DNA of 64,000 nucleotides from Bimastos eiseni (GCA_959347315.1 OY365806.1:50892068-50956067); one strand, 5' to 3'; shown: positions 49,227 through 59,859, counted from the stretch's first letter. Made by a program: numbers and translations. Notes: generated by a model from the letters alone, not told the origin.

Positions 49227-49682
49227 TGTTACAGGTTGCCTAAATAGCTCCTGTAACTTATCTTCCTATCGTTCTGTCACCATAGGGGTTCCTCTCTTTG
49301 TACCCTTCTCTCTGGGTCTCGTGTCTACAGAGAAAGGTGTGCCGGCCTCTCGTGGTCTATAAAAGAGATGAGGCCCAAAGGTGTGTAGAGTTTCTGGCTA
49401 TTTTCTGCTTGAGTCAGCCTGTTGCTGTTTATCGCGAAGCCACTCTCAGTTTTTACTTTTGTTCACGACCTCGGTGTTCCGTGACGCCTCAGTCCAACCC
49501 TGGTGGTCGTTGAACGTTTTCTACAGGTCGGTAGCGGTCCGCTCCACCAAGAAGTCGCGCTGGACTGGTTCCACGTCTTCGTTTCATGTTTGTATGGTTT
49601 CTTGTCTTTATTGTGTTTAAATAAATATTGTTCATATCTAAAACGACGCTTTTCTGTTCACAATAGGCAGGAACCCATAACA
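49227..49682 (+). repeat. 3' LTR
   Basis: 456 bp, about 99% identical to the 5' LTR (about four substitutions, no indel). It is followed by ATATAT, matching the sequence in front of the 5' LTR. Confidence 0.95.
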
Positions 49683-49688
49683 ATATAT

Positions 49689-50663
49689 ACAAGCTTCTAG
49701 TCTTCGGGCTTATCTATTTTGAGATAGGTAGACCGATACCGACAAAGATGCGAAATGGTTGCCACAGTGATAGGGTTGCCAACTGTGAACAAGCCCATTG
49801 CTGGACATTTCCCAGTTTTTCTGTGATAAATGGCAAATTGCTCAGATTTCCAACTCTCAAGAAACCCATTCCAGGGACATTTCCCAATTCCCACTATGAT
49901 GAAAGATTTATGCAGTTCATTGTTCACGTCCATTCAAAAACTATGGGTTGAGTCGCAGGCGGTTTTTGTCATTCAAACCTCGAGGGCAGCAAAGAGTCTG
50001 ACTCATTGCCCGAACAGCCGCAGAGGCATTATAAGCCAGGCAGTGTAAGTACGTTTGAACATCATCAGCATATAGGTGACCCAGCCAAGCAACGGCCTTA
50101 ATCAAGCAATGAACATGGCCTTAATCAATCAATGAACAACCGTGGTAGGTTTCTGGTCATAAATCTCTACACGTCAGGAGTGGGGGTCAGGTTCATAAGA
50201 ATTTTGGGGGTGAGAATGATGCTGCATAGCACTGGTAATTGGAACCATGGTAGACAGTCTGCACTCAATAGAGTGGATAACCGGTGGGGTAGACTCAGCC
50301 GTGTCCTGTCGAATGACGGCGATCTTAGCAGCGAAAGTCATCAGTTGCGAAAGATGGAGCATCAGTATGTCTGTCAGCCCGGCGCCGGAAAAGTAGGGCG
50401 TCAAATATGGTCCATAAACGCTGAGGCCCTTCGCACTGACGACGATCTTCGCTTCCCAATAAGCACGCTACTTGTCCTGGAAACGGCGATGATCATGAAT
50501 ATTGAGAATTAGGATGTTGCATTACAGTATTGCTAATGTTATTTGAATAATCATATAATCTTTTGTATACAGTTACTGGCTAAGTAACTGCATATAAAAG
50601 ATTATACGATTATTCCGGAATCCAGGAATAGGTATAGCCTACCTTATCATACCCAACTTTTAA
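49689..50663. other. Unassigned DNA between two transposons
   Basis: A CAGTGATAGGGTTGCC-type word at about 49764 looks like a hAT terminus, but no partner end was found. The open frame 50132-50512 (126 codons) has no recognised motif and no clear coding signal. The region ends with the hairpin 50545-50615. Confidence 0.35.
50545..50615. repeat. 33-bp inverted repeat, 5-nt loop
   Basis: 50545-50577 pairs with 50583-50615 with three mismatches and a GGCTA loop, giving a 71-nt near-perfect hairpin. It lies about 50 bases upstream of the open piggyBac frame. Confidence 0.88.
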
Positions 50664-51776
50664 CAATATTATGTTCCAGACTGTGAACTATCATTGGACG
50701 AAGGTATGATTCCAACAAAGAAGGCACTCAGTTTCAAGCAGTATATCAAGGACAAGCCAATAAAGTGGGGTCTGAAAACCTTTCTGTTATGCGAAAGCAA
50801 AACCGGTTACATTACGAATGTAGAAATGTACACTGGTAAAGTCAATAATAATGCAGAGATGGAAAAAAGTCTGGGCATTACAGGATGTTTAGTTACTTGT
50901 CTAAGTGAACTATTACAAGGACGCAATCACTGCATATTTACCAATCGCTTTTATATATCTATCACTATAGCTGAGTATTTGTTGGACACACAAAGTACAC
51001 GATTAAGTGGTACAGCTTTGACAAACCGTAAACAATTTCCAAAGGAACTTGTGACAAAGAAAATGGATCGCGGTTCTCACAAAATGTTGTTCAATGGTAA
51101 ATCGGCAGCAGTTGTGTGGGGTGTTAAAAAGCCTATTTACTTTGTATCTACAAAGTATATCAAAGACAACGATGTAAGCGTGCTGTGCTATGACAGAAAG
51201 GAAGGTAAAAGAATTCCAATATCGTGTCCAGCTCTAGTGAAAGCATATAACGATTACATGGGAGGAACTGATAAAAACGACCAGATGACTAAACTACAGA
51301 AATCAAGGCGCCATTACAAATGGCCCCGGCAACTCCTGGTGAAGTTTTTTGTTTGGAGTGCTGACAATGCTTACATAATTCAAAACTTTTACAAATCAAA
51401 CAGAACACCTGGCAAGAGAAGTCATACTTTCAATATGTTTATTGAGAATCTCTGCCACGAATTAGTTGGAACATATCGTCGAAGAGTTATTCCGATAGGG
51501 AGGAGTTCATCAGATCACACACAGACCAATGAAGGTGATATCCCAGTGCACTTACCTGAGCGACCACAAGGAGCAACAAGTAACAATAGATGTGTGGTCT
51601 GCTTGGATAAGTACAAGAAAGCAAAAAGAGTAAATCCTAACACCAAGTACAAAGACTTGCCGAAGCGGAAAAAAACGGTTTACTTGCGCAAAACATGCGA
51701 AGTGTTTCTTTGCATTGGGTGCGGACGTGATAACTGTTTCGAAAGTTATCACACAAAAGTGGACTTCTGGCGATGA
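50664..51776 (+). pseudogene. piggyBac-type transposase, 5'-truncated
   Basis: The frame is open from 50664 with no ATG before the first motif. It covers the DDD catalytic core and C-terminus: LDEGMIP (first Asp, codon 50697), SFKQYIKDKPIKWG, FLLCESKTGYI, IFTNRFYIS and GGTDKNDQM (third Asp), then RRHYKWP. In the second motif piggyBac enzymes carry Asp (MDNWFTS-like), but here codon AAT at 50943 gives Asn. The C-terminus keeps the Cys-rich zinc module (CVVCLDKY ... CEVFLCIGCGRDNCFESYH). The N-terminal domain is missing. A domesticated gene is conceivable because 360 codons stay open, but the truncation and lost Asp favour a dead transposon. Confidence 0.85.
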
Positions 51777-51891
51777 ACTAATATGACTAGGTATTGATAA
51801 GAACAAACAAATTAATAATTGTAATTTTTTTCGTAGCCTACCAAAACAATGTGTTTCTTACATATATACATTATTATGTTCATATAAAAAT

Positions 51892-52150
51892 CCAAGATGG
51901 CGGCCATCCGCCATCTTGAATTTCTAAAAAGTTTTCAAACTCTGGATTTGTACTGAGTCTGGATACCAAATTTGGAATGAATATCTCAAACGGTTCAAAA
52001 GTTACAGGCTTCTAAAGAAATCCAAGATGGCGGCCATCTGCCATCTTGGATTTCTAAAAAATTGAATTTTTTTCTAACTCTGGATTTGTACTGAGTCTGG
52101 ATATCAAATTTGGAATGAATATCTCAAACGGTTCTAAAGTTACAGGTATA
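51892..52150. repeat. 130-bp tandem duplication carrying palindromes
   Basis: Two units, starting at about 51892 and 52022, each with CAAGATGGCGG-CCAT-CCGCCATCTTG (11-bp arms; the second copy has one change) followed by CTGGATTTGTACTGAGTCTGG and ATCTCAAACGGTTC. It lies in the non-coding 3' part of the piggyBac element. Confidence 0.9.
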
Positions 52151-52241
52151 GTTAGAAGCAGATCCGTGAATGCTTTTCTTGGCCAGGGAGCCTCGAATAT
52201 AGGAGCAATTAGGCCAGGAAGGCCCGGGTTCAAAGGGTTAA
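52151..52241 (+). mobile_element. Right end of the piggyBac element with TTAA
   Basis: The sequence ends ...GGCCCGGGTTCAAAGGG followed by TTAA at 52238-52241. CCC...GGG ends abutting TTAA are the piggyBac hallmark. The matching left end was not found upstream, consistent with 5' truncation. Confidence 0.6.
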
Positions 52242-52919
52242 AATTCCAAAACCATCTGATTCCTGACATTTATCTAGCAGTGCATAAAATATAATAGCTC
52301 ATGTCGTCCAACAATGACGTCATAATGACAATCTTTCCTACAAAATTCACGGATTAAGGAATATCTTCGGAATTTTCAACTTTTTAAAAATGTTGTCGAT
52401 AAGCCACCATGAATATCTATTTCGAATTTATTTTTTTATCTGAATAACATTAGACTATAAGGTGCGTTCAAAGTATCCGCCTTTGGCCTTAATACATATC
52501 TTCAAGACACGTGCGTGATTGGCCAATAGAAGATTCAATGATCGGCTGATCAAATTCCTTCCATGCATTACTTTGTTAATGTATAATTAGGGTGATGTAA
52601 TTTTCATCTGGGTCCCTTTATTTCCAGACACAGTGTAGTGTTACAATTACTCCAGCTTTGAGCACAGGGTGGATCGTACTATCCATCGCTGTAAATTGTT
52701 TGAACAGCTGCTGCTTCTGAAAGACAATTAAGTTAGCGGTTTTTGATAATGTCATGCAAGTAAAAGGAAAATGGAAAGCATGATGTCTTTTGCAGAATCT
52801 TGCCTGTATTAATTGACTCTGATAATGTTAGTCATTTGCAATTTGATGTAAATGCAAAAGTAATTTGTAATGCATAATTTAATTACATTGTCACCAGTAA
52901 TTGTTAATTTGTAATTAAC
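52242..52919. other. Spacer without recognised features
   Basis: AT-rich DNA between the piggyBac end and the MULE remnant. No ORF, repeat pair or RNA gene stood out. Confidence 0.4.
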
Positions 52920-54834
52920 ATGTCCACTTTTAATTTGTTCATCCCTCCAGTGTATGACAGTCCAGCCAGTTGGTCTTCACTGTTCACACGAACGGTTTAC
53001 GCTTGCCAAGACAGGCTGAATGCCCTAATCATCGAGTACAAAGGAGACGAATCGGTGACAACAGTTTCCACACAGGCTAGTAAACCACGGCAGTCGACCA
53101 CACATTAGAACGAGACCATCCGTTCTTCAGGAAATCGAAACGACAGCTGGAGCACCTTCTAGGATATATCAATCGATGGTGACGGCCGGTGTTGGTAAAG
53201 TGGACCAGACATCTGCAGTACCACCAAATCTCGAACAGGTTCAAAATTTATTAAAAGAGCAAAGAAATCGTGGGCGAATATCAAGAGATCAACCTTCACG
53301 AATTAGTTCATTATTCAACATATATCCAACACATCACCACTTATCCAGATTTGGCTGTCTCTATCATCCTGAGGTTAAAATATTCAAGAAAACTTTGTCT
53401 TCCCACCACGTTCAAACTTGGAGACTCCTATGTGTCCGTTCTGTTTCGTGCCACTGACTTCATTTCACAGCCAGTCATACCACTCGCATACCTTATTCAT
53501 AAAAGAAAACTGCATGAGACTCATGATGCTTTCTTTCAGCATATTCTAAAGATTTGTCCGGAAATAAACTCTGCAGTAAATGTCATCATGATAACGGACC
53601 AGGCGAAAGCCATCACCGACGCAATAACAAACAATTTCCCATGCCTGCGCAGTGCGCCCTTTCTATGTTGGAACCATATACAACAAGACATAAAGAGATG
53701 GCTCCGAACTCACGGGGTGTCAAAAGCAGAAGAGACATCGATCTATCTCGAAAACATCGTCGCACTGTTTAAATCCAAATCAATTGAAAACTACAAAGAT
53801 CTCCTTCTGACATGCCTGACCACATGGAGCCAACCATTCTCACAATATTACATGAGTACTACAAATGCTGCCATCAAACATCTTGGTTGGTGGGAGCTGC
53901 AGGAATTCGGCATCGACAGACCAACAACAAATCAATCCAAGGCATTTGATATGGTGTTGAATGAAAGGCTTGCAAAACTGGAAAGAGGCACCCATCGAAT
54001 CGATGGCACAAAGTCTACTACGTTTGACAGATTTTCAATTAACTGAAATCAAACGAGGATTAAGCAGACTGAGAAATTATACTCTTCGCGACGGTATACC
54101 CACAGCAGCTTGGATCCCACAATCGACCACTATTACTTCTCCAGAAGACATAGTCGATCGAATCAAAGAATCTGGAAGTCAACCTAACGATCAAATTGAT
54201 GTGGATGAAATTCGATCATCCTCTTCAACTGAAGAACACCAACCGTCGACTTCATCTTCGAATGGCGAATCAACATCTAATGAACCACCTATATATATCC
54301 AGGAAGTGCATATTGTTTCATCCAACCAATGAGCTGTTCATGTCATCAATTCCAACAACATCATTCTCAATACAAAGTTAAGTCTTCACAGTTCAAGGAA
54401 CAGTAGAACCTCGAGTTGTACGGTTATTTCCATCCATCTCCTGTTCCTGTCCAGCTAAATCGCAGTGCAACCACATAACAGCAGCAAAATTGGTAGTAGG
54501 AATTAAGGAAATTGTTCCTCATAGACAAATTAGTTCAACACAACTTCGAAAAAATAAAAGAAAGACGCCAGACAAAACTTCAGGGCGAAAGCACCCAAGA
54601 CTGGATGATGTGGACGTCATTCCTGCAGGCGACATCGATGCAACAGAATTGCAAGCTCTCGTTGCCGAAGTAACCCAAACAGCAGGTCAACCTCAAGGTA
54701 TTGTGGAACTTGAAGCCGAATCCACTGATGGGAACATCTGCTACAGATGCCGTGAAGTCGGTCCTACTGAACAATGGGATGCGAAAAATTCCCAAGATGG
54801 TATCAAAAATGTGTGTAGGAATCAGAGGCAGTAA
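52920..54834 (+). pseudogene. MULE-family transposase with SWIM finger, frameshifted
   Basis: Frames 52920-53108, about 53100-53290, 53270-54046, 53961-54332 and 54380-54834 join to one Mutator-like (MULE) transposase. Visible: an N-terminal TRPSVLQEIETTAGAPSRIY region, PNLEQVQNLLKEQR, the core PLAYLIHKRKLHETHDAFF, VIMITDQAKAITDAITNNFP (second Asp) and LCWNHIQQDIKRWL. Further on is a SWIM finger CSCPAKSQCNH at about 54442-54474, and a last CYRC. Frame changes lie near 53100, 53285 and 53985. The residues before FKLGDSYVS read LPTTF where relatives have YDTTF, so the first catalytic Asp appears lost. Terminal repeats were not located. Confidence 0.8.
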
Positions 54835-55513
54835 AAATGTTGGCATATTTGAATGCGACATGTGTTAGAGGTCAACAACGATACGAAGACGTTTATGTGA
54901 AAACAGAACAGATTTTTTTAAAATTTCATTGACAATTAACATGTAAAAATTTTAAATTGAATTTCTTTGAACTTACCAGTAGATTGTATAACTGATAACA
55001 TGATGTCATAAATCCATTGCACGCACTGGGCGTGACAAAGAAGTGTATATCGTATGTTTCTTGTTTAAATACATTCTTCTATCAATGTACTCAGTTCAAT
55101 GCAATTCTAATAAAAGAAAAATTACGAAAAATGTGTGTTTTATATCATGTATTATGTAAGTAGAGACTGGATTGATGATAACAACTATGCCTAAATGGAA
55201 GCTGGATCAATAAAAGTAATTTTAAAAATGTGTCTTAGAGTATTTAAGTAAACACAACGTTGATCGGAAATTCCACTAGATTTCATTACGACACTATTTT
55301 GTCATCAATCGAACTTCTAAAATTATGCATAATATTTTCACCGATACAGCTTCCGTTTAAGCTTAATTTTCTTCTTTGATCCAGCTTCCATTTCAGTATA
55401 GTTCTTTTCACCAATCCAGCTTCCATTTAGGTATATTTCATCAATTGAGTTTTTGCGGGCATTTTTACTTGCACATTAAAATTTTTCATCAATCACGTCT
55501 CCATTTAAGCTAC
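54835..55513. repeat. Degenerate inverted array of an AAATGGAAGCTGGATCAAT unit
   Basis: At 55165-55220 a + oriented unit reads GACTGGATTGATGATAACAA then CTAAATGGAAGCTGGATCAA. At 55345-55520 at least four inverse-oriented partial units occur (GATCCAGCTTCCATTT, CCAATCCAGCTTCCATTTAG, ATCAATCACGTCTCCATTTA). The same word family reappears at 56357-56420 and 56766-56853. No ORF. 54835-55149 holds nothing I recognise. Confidence 0.7.
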
Positions 55514-55521
55514 AGCTGGAC

Positions 55522-56198
55522 TAGGGCATAACCGAGTAGACAATTTCCACCGAGTACCGAATCCGAATATTTGGATGAACTATTTGCCGCATCCGGGTAC
55601 GAACCGAATAGTAGCGGCAAATCTGGCCAACGGCAGCGAGTACCATCCGTGACCAAAGCGTAGTTAGCCTGCACAGCTACGGAGAACTATCTATAGTCAA
55701 TGCCAAGTCTATAGCAATATCCTTCATAAAGCGTATCTAGGCTATAACAATATATTTATTATTTAATAACTATATCTGTGAAAAAATGTAAAACCTTGCC
55801 ATAAAATTTGAAATATGAAGTTATCAACGACGTCTTTACTCTCTAATGTTTACCTGAAAGTAGGTGGAGCCAATTCAAGCAGGAAAATTACTGCTTTGGT
55901 TGCCACCTGGGGAATGCAACCCAACCAAAATAAATTAAAATTTATAAATTAACATCATTATTTTAAATAAAATTTAATGGAATGTTAAGTTCTAGTTTAA
56001 TAAATCAATAACTTATAAGTAAGTCTGTTAGTTCTAAATTTATTTGATGGAAAAATATTATTTTATAAAAAAAATAATTTGTTCAAAAAAAGTTATTTTC
56101 AGCTATTTGCAAGTATAATATTTGCCGAGGTGAATACTTCCAATTAGTCCAATATTCGGCTGAGGCGAATGTCCGAGGCGATTTCTGGTTATGCCCTA
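55522..56198. mobile_element. 677-bp hAT-like MITE (GGGCATAACC family)
   Basis: Ends TAGGGCATAACC and its exact inverse GGTTATGCCCTA. Flanking 8-bp repeats AGCTGGAC (55514-55521) and AGTTGGAC (56199-56206) match at 7 of 8. The insertion target is one of the AGCTGGA repeat units. Homologous to 36515-36910 (inverted) and 1862-2107. Confidence 0.85.
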
Positions 56199-56308
56199 AG
56201 TTGGACGTCCATTCACGTAAAATAATAAAATACGCTAAAATACACTAGAAGCACCTTCCCCATCAAATTCCCGCAGTAACCGTCCTGCTTTTAATCCGTT
56301 GCGCTCCC

Positions 56309-56962
56309 GGGTGCGTAGCGAATCGCCGAAACTGATTTCCGCAATATCTCCGAAAACGAAGCTGGATTGATAAAAAGGGTTCTGCTTAAATGGAAACTGA
56401 ATCGATTAAAAGAATTCACGTAGAAGTTGTATTGATGAATGAATTGTGCTGTTCTGAGACAGTTTAAAGCCTTTTAATAGTACATTGCTATTTTCGGGGG
56501 AATCTGGCTTTTCGGCCTCTTCAGCGTTTTCGGGTTGATCCCGCGCTCCCGCATTTCACCTGTCACCAATACAATGATAACACGCGCACAGTGAAACCTA
56601 TAATTTGTAATAATTATGCGTCGTGAGGGTCGGTTAGGGTCAGCTTAAGCATCGTTTCGGGTTGGGTTAAGCATTGTGAGGGTCGGTAAGGGTTAGTATA
56701 GTTTCAGACGGGTGCGTAGCGAATCGCCGAAACCCGAATCTGATTTCCGCCGTATCCCCAAAAACGAAGCTGGATTGATTAAAAGGATTCTGCCTTAAAT
56801 GGAAGTTGGATCAATGAAAAGACTTCATCCAGAAGCTGGATCAATGAATGAATGGCGCTGTTATGACATAGTTCAGCCTTTTTTAAATAGTATATTGCTG
56901 TTTTCGGGGGTTAGGGTTTATTGGGCTTTTCAGCGTTTTCGGGTTTCGATGATTCGGGTTGA
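56309..56962. repeat. Direct duplication of about 250 bp
   Basis: 56309-56555 recurs at 56707-56962 (about 75-85% by eye). Both start GGGTGCGTAGCGAATCGCCG, contain an AAGCTGGATTGAT unit followed by TTAAATGGAA, and end CAGCGTTTTCGGGTT. The spacer 56595-56706 contains part of the MITE found at 900-1259. Confidence 0.8.
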
Positions 56963-57087
56963 CCTCTTACAGACATATTTGACTTACTCCTTTTGTCAAA
57001 GACACGCCGGAAGTATTTCGTTCTCACCAATGGCAGCGGACCAAAAGATCCAAAATATTATGCGTAAGTTTGAGTCCTGACTAAGCC
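56595..57087 (+). mobile_element. Second, disrupted copy of the 900-1259 MITE
   Basis: 56615-56700 matches the internal GTGAGGGTCGGTTAGGGTCA repeats of 900-1259. 56966-57087 matches its right part (AAGTATTTYGTTCT, CCAATGGCAGCRGACCAAAA, ATTATGCGTAAGTT, CTAAGCC end). Between them lies one arm of the 250-bp duplication. The left terminus is missing. Confidence 0.7.
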
Positions 57088-57569
57088 CAACTATGTACAT
57101 TGAATTTCATTAGCGTTTGATTGACTAGCAACTCCTAGCAATTTCGGGGTGCGCATATGGGACATCGATTTTGGTTCAACCTAGTCAGGATGACAAAGTA
57201 AAGCATCAACCTTGAGTTATGAACAATGTTATATGCCAGACGCAAAGACGGTGTTCGGAACTTTGTCGATTTGATAGCAGAACACAAAACTTCAACTGTC
57301 TCCACCAATAACAGACCAGAAAATAGACGCATTCGGTCCTAAGAAAACCTAGAGACCTAGAGGTTTCTCCAATTTTTGCTTAGCACACAGACCAAAGAAT
57401 ATATAAACACAAGAATGCAAACAGACGTATTATATGGCATATCCGGTGTAGAATGTCATCGTTGTAGCGACATCTGTGCATAAAAAGTAAACACGGGCTT
57501 TTTAAAATGTTGTTGATAAATTAGAATAAGTTAAAACAAGGTTTCCTAGTTTATTTTCAGGTGAGCCTA

Positions 57570-57815
57570 AAAATGTGCCTCGGAATGCGACGGCATTATT
57601 TCGTTACGTAAATAGGCGCTATTACCTTTATCTGGTCTCGAGTGGGTCGACCCCCCTTTCTGTTGGGGAGGAGCTAGGCCTGTATAGTCTCTCTTACTTC
57701 TGCCGTCTGTCACAAGCGCCTTAAGATTTTCCTGTTCTACGCCTAGCTTTGTGTTGAGTCGTGAGCGCCTCTGATTACGAGTAGCGCTATACAAGTTTTG
57801 AATTACAATTACAAC
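57570..57815 (+). repeat. LINE 3' end
   Basis: It ends TGTGTTGAGTCGTGAGCGCC, TCTGATTACGAGTAGCGCTA, then an ATTACAATTACAA tail, matching the 3' tail at 3160-3240. The upstream part is a decayed reverse-transcriptase C-terminus. 57088-57569 shows nothing recognised. Confidence 0.65.
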
Positions 57816-58719
57816 TGACAATCGCCAGCCTTACTCTGTTGATGGGTCCCAAAGTCTTTTGTGCAATCGGAACAAAATTGTGCATTGTGGGGAGGGGTGC
57901 GAACGTACTCGGTGGCTTTTCTTTTTTCGGCCAGTTCAATCGCTCCGTCTAGTGTTGCCGATTGTCAGCTGGACGTATGATGCGACGCATAGGCCTATGT
58001 ATGAGTGCTTGTTGCGTCCCAGCGATGTATTTGCCACGCGACCACGGGATCAGCGTCTCTCCATCCGGTTTTTGTATTAAAACAAAAACAAAAAGCAAAT
58101 AACCAAAAAACAACGTGCTTGCTCCCTGCTCCTAGTCTTGCCGTATTGAGAGGGTCGTTGAGTGAGATCCATAGGCCTCTTTCTGATCTTATATGGGTCT
58201 GTCCCAGGCTCTCTGTTGGATCTGGATCGATCGGTACCATCGTTAGGCCCCCATGGTTTATCCGAAATGTTTTTGTAAATTATGCGATAATCGCATATAT
58301 CGCATAAACCACGGGTCCTATATTGTCATTAACAACATTATTGCGTCGTCTGGCGAAAAACTATCGTCTGTATAGGCTAATCTAGACAAGTCAATTATAG
58401 TTGAAACTGACTGAAATTCCCGAACTCAATTTTTGCGAAAACCGCAATTTATGCGAAGCTATCAATTTATGCGAAAAATCGCGAAAAATCGCAAGAAGAA
58501 CTTTATACCCAGATTACCTACGTAGACCTATATGCAATAACGTACATCTATTTATAGTAAACACCCTCATGTTCCCTAAGCTTACACAGTTTAAACAGAC
58601 TGAACCTTTCACGAAGTTAGCAGGCCTAGTAAACTCGATGACTGAGTGACTGCAGTTTGATTCTTCTGTAATAATTATGAATAAATGAAAATAGGCCTAA
58701 ATTATAATCGAATAAACTT
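57816..58719. other. Unassigned AT-rich DNA
   Basis: Only short chance ORFs. A cluster of TGCGAAAAATCGC-like words lies at 58430-58500 and GCGATAATCGCATATATCGC at about 58283; these are simple CG-containing palindromic words without an assigned role. Confidence 0.35.
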
Positions 58720-58925
58720 ACCACGGGGCCCTAACCATCGTCACTGGACGTTAGACCCTGCGAGCGTCCATAATTTAATCTTGGTAGTCTGGTACACGTC
58801 GCTCCACTCTTTCACGGCTAGGATGTCGCCCACGAGCGAGACGGTCGATGCAGCTGACGTGACTCGTTATTTTTGTGTGCCCTGCATGGCTCCACGGCCC
58901 GTGTGAGCGACTGCGCGCTCACATC
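58720..58925 (-). other. CpG-rich block with a possible small coding segment
   Basis: CpG density is far above the surroundings. On the - strand 58866-58745 is open for about 40 codons and reads like protein (SLVGDILAVKEWSDVYQ...KLWTLAG), with a possible donor after it at about 58751 (GG|GTCTAA). No ATG precedes it in frame, because a TAA lies just upstream, and no second exon was found. It abuts the 3' end of the LINE at 58936. It could be a gene 5' exon, a transposon piece or chance. Confidence 0.25.
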
Positions 58926-59859
58926 GTAATCTCCAAATTTCTAAAGCGCCACTCTAAAACTAAGCACCCAAAGGATAGTACGTAGGCGGTCAGAGTTCGG
59001 TTTCCAGGAGGTCAGCAGGGATCGAGGCAGAGTAGCTATTATAAGGAGGGTGTCGCTTTGGTCGAGAATTGACATGTGGGATGTTAAGTAGTGATCGAGT
59101 CTGTCTGGGTAAGAGTTCTTGATAAAGTGGGACTTAAGTCTAGAATGGAAAGCCCGGGGTGTGATGGACAGAGGCGCTAAGGACAGATGACGCTGCATGA
59201 CGAGCAATGATGGTGAAGGAACCGAGAATTAAGGCACGAAATTCAGGAGGTAGGTCGTTCCAGAGACGAGGTGCGGCGTTTGATATTGCGCGGTTGGAGA
59301 ACTTGAGATGAGATGTAATCGGAGGTCGAGTGAGGGTGAGGCAAATTCGAGGACGATCGGGTAGAGCGGGCTGACTGGATGGTGAAGAGTTCGCGAAGAT
59401 AATTATTTTGGCTGTGAATATTGTATGGAGTTGAATAAGTTAAGGATAAGATTTTGAAGATTCTGGGAGACTGGGATTTTTAGCCAGTGAAGTGATTTGA
59501 GAATTGGAGTGATGTGATGATGCTTGGGTGTTCTTTGACGGCTCTGGATAATGAGTTTTGAATTAAGTGTAAACGTTTGATTTGTGTGGCTTCAAGGTTG
59601 AGGAAGAGGGAGTTGCAGTAGTCGTGCTTCGAGTGGACGATGGAGGTAGCAATCGTGGAAGCAGTTTTGAAGTCGAGCATGGGTCGGATGCGGCGAAGGT
59701 CGCGAATGTGCATGAAACAGGAGCGAGAGAGGTTTGAGATGTGATTGGAGAAAGAGAGATGAAGATCGAATGTGACGCCAAGATTTTGGACTGGGGCATC
59801 CGCGGTGAAGGGAAGGGATGAAGAGTTAGTGAGTAAGTGAATTGCAGGGTCGGGTATAT

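Larger units (their letters stand above)
42828..49682 (+). mobile_element. Ty3/gypsy LTR retrotransposon, Gmr1-like, full length but defective
   Basis: A complete structure: 5' LTR 42828-43283, primer site from 43287, coding region 43645-48741, polypurine tract 49216-49226, 3' LTR 49227-49682. Domain order is Gag, protease, integrase, reverse transcriptase, RNase H. Integrase before RT is unlike ordinary Ty3/gypsy elements and is the order known for the Gmr1 group. No envelope gene is present. The LTRs differ at only about four of 456 positions, so insertion was recent, yet the coding region has two in-frame stops, two frameshifts and a lost protease aspartate. It therefore cannot move by itself. 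Confidence 0.93.

Noticed and set aside
50132..50512. 126-codon ORF downstream of the retrotransposon as an env-like or host gene
   Set aside because: It lies outside the 3' LTR and shows no signal peptide, membrane segment or known motif.
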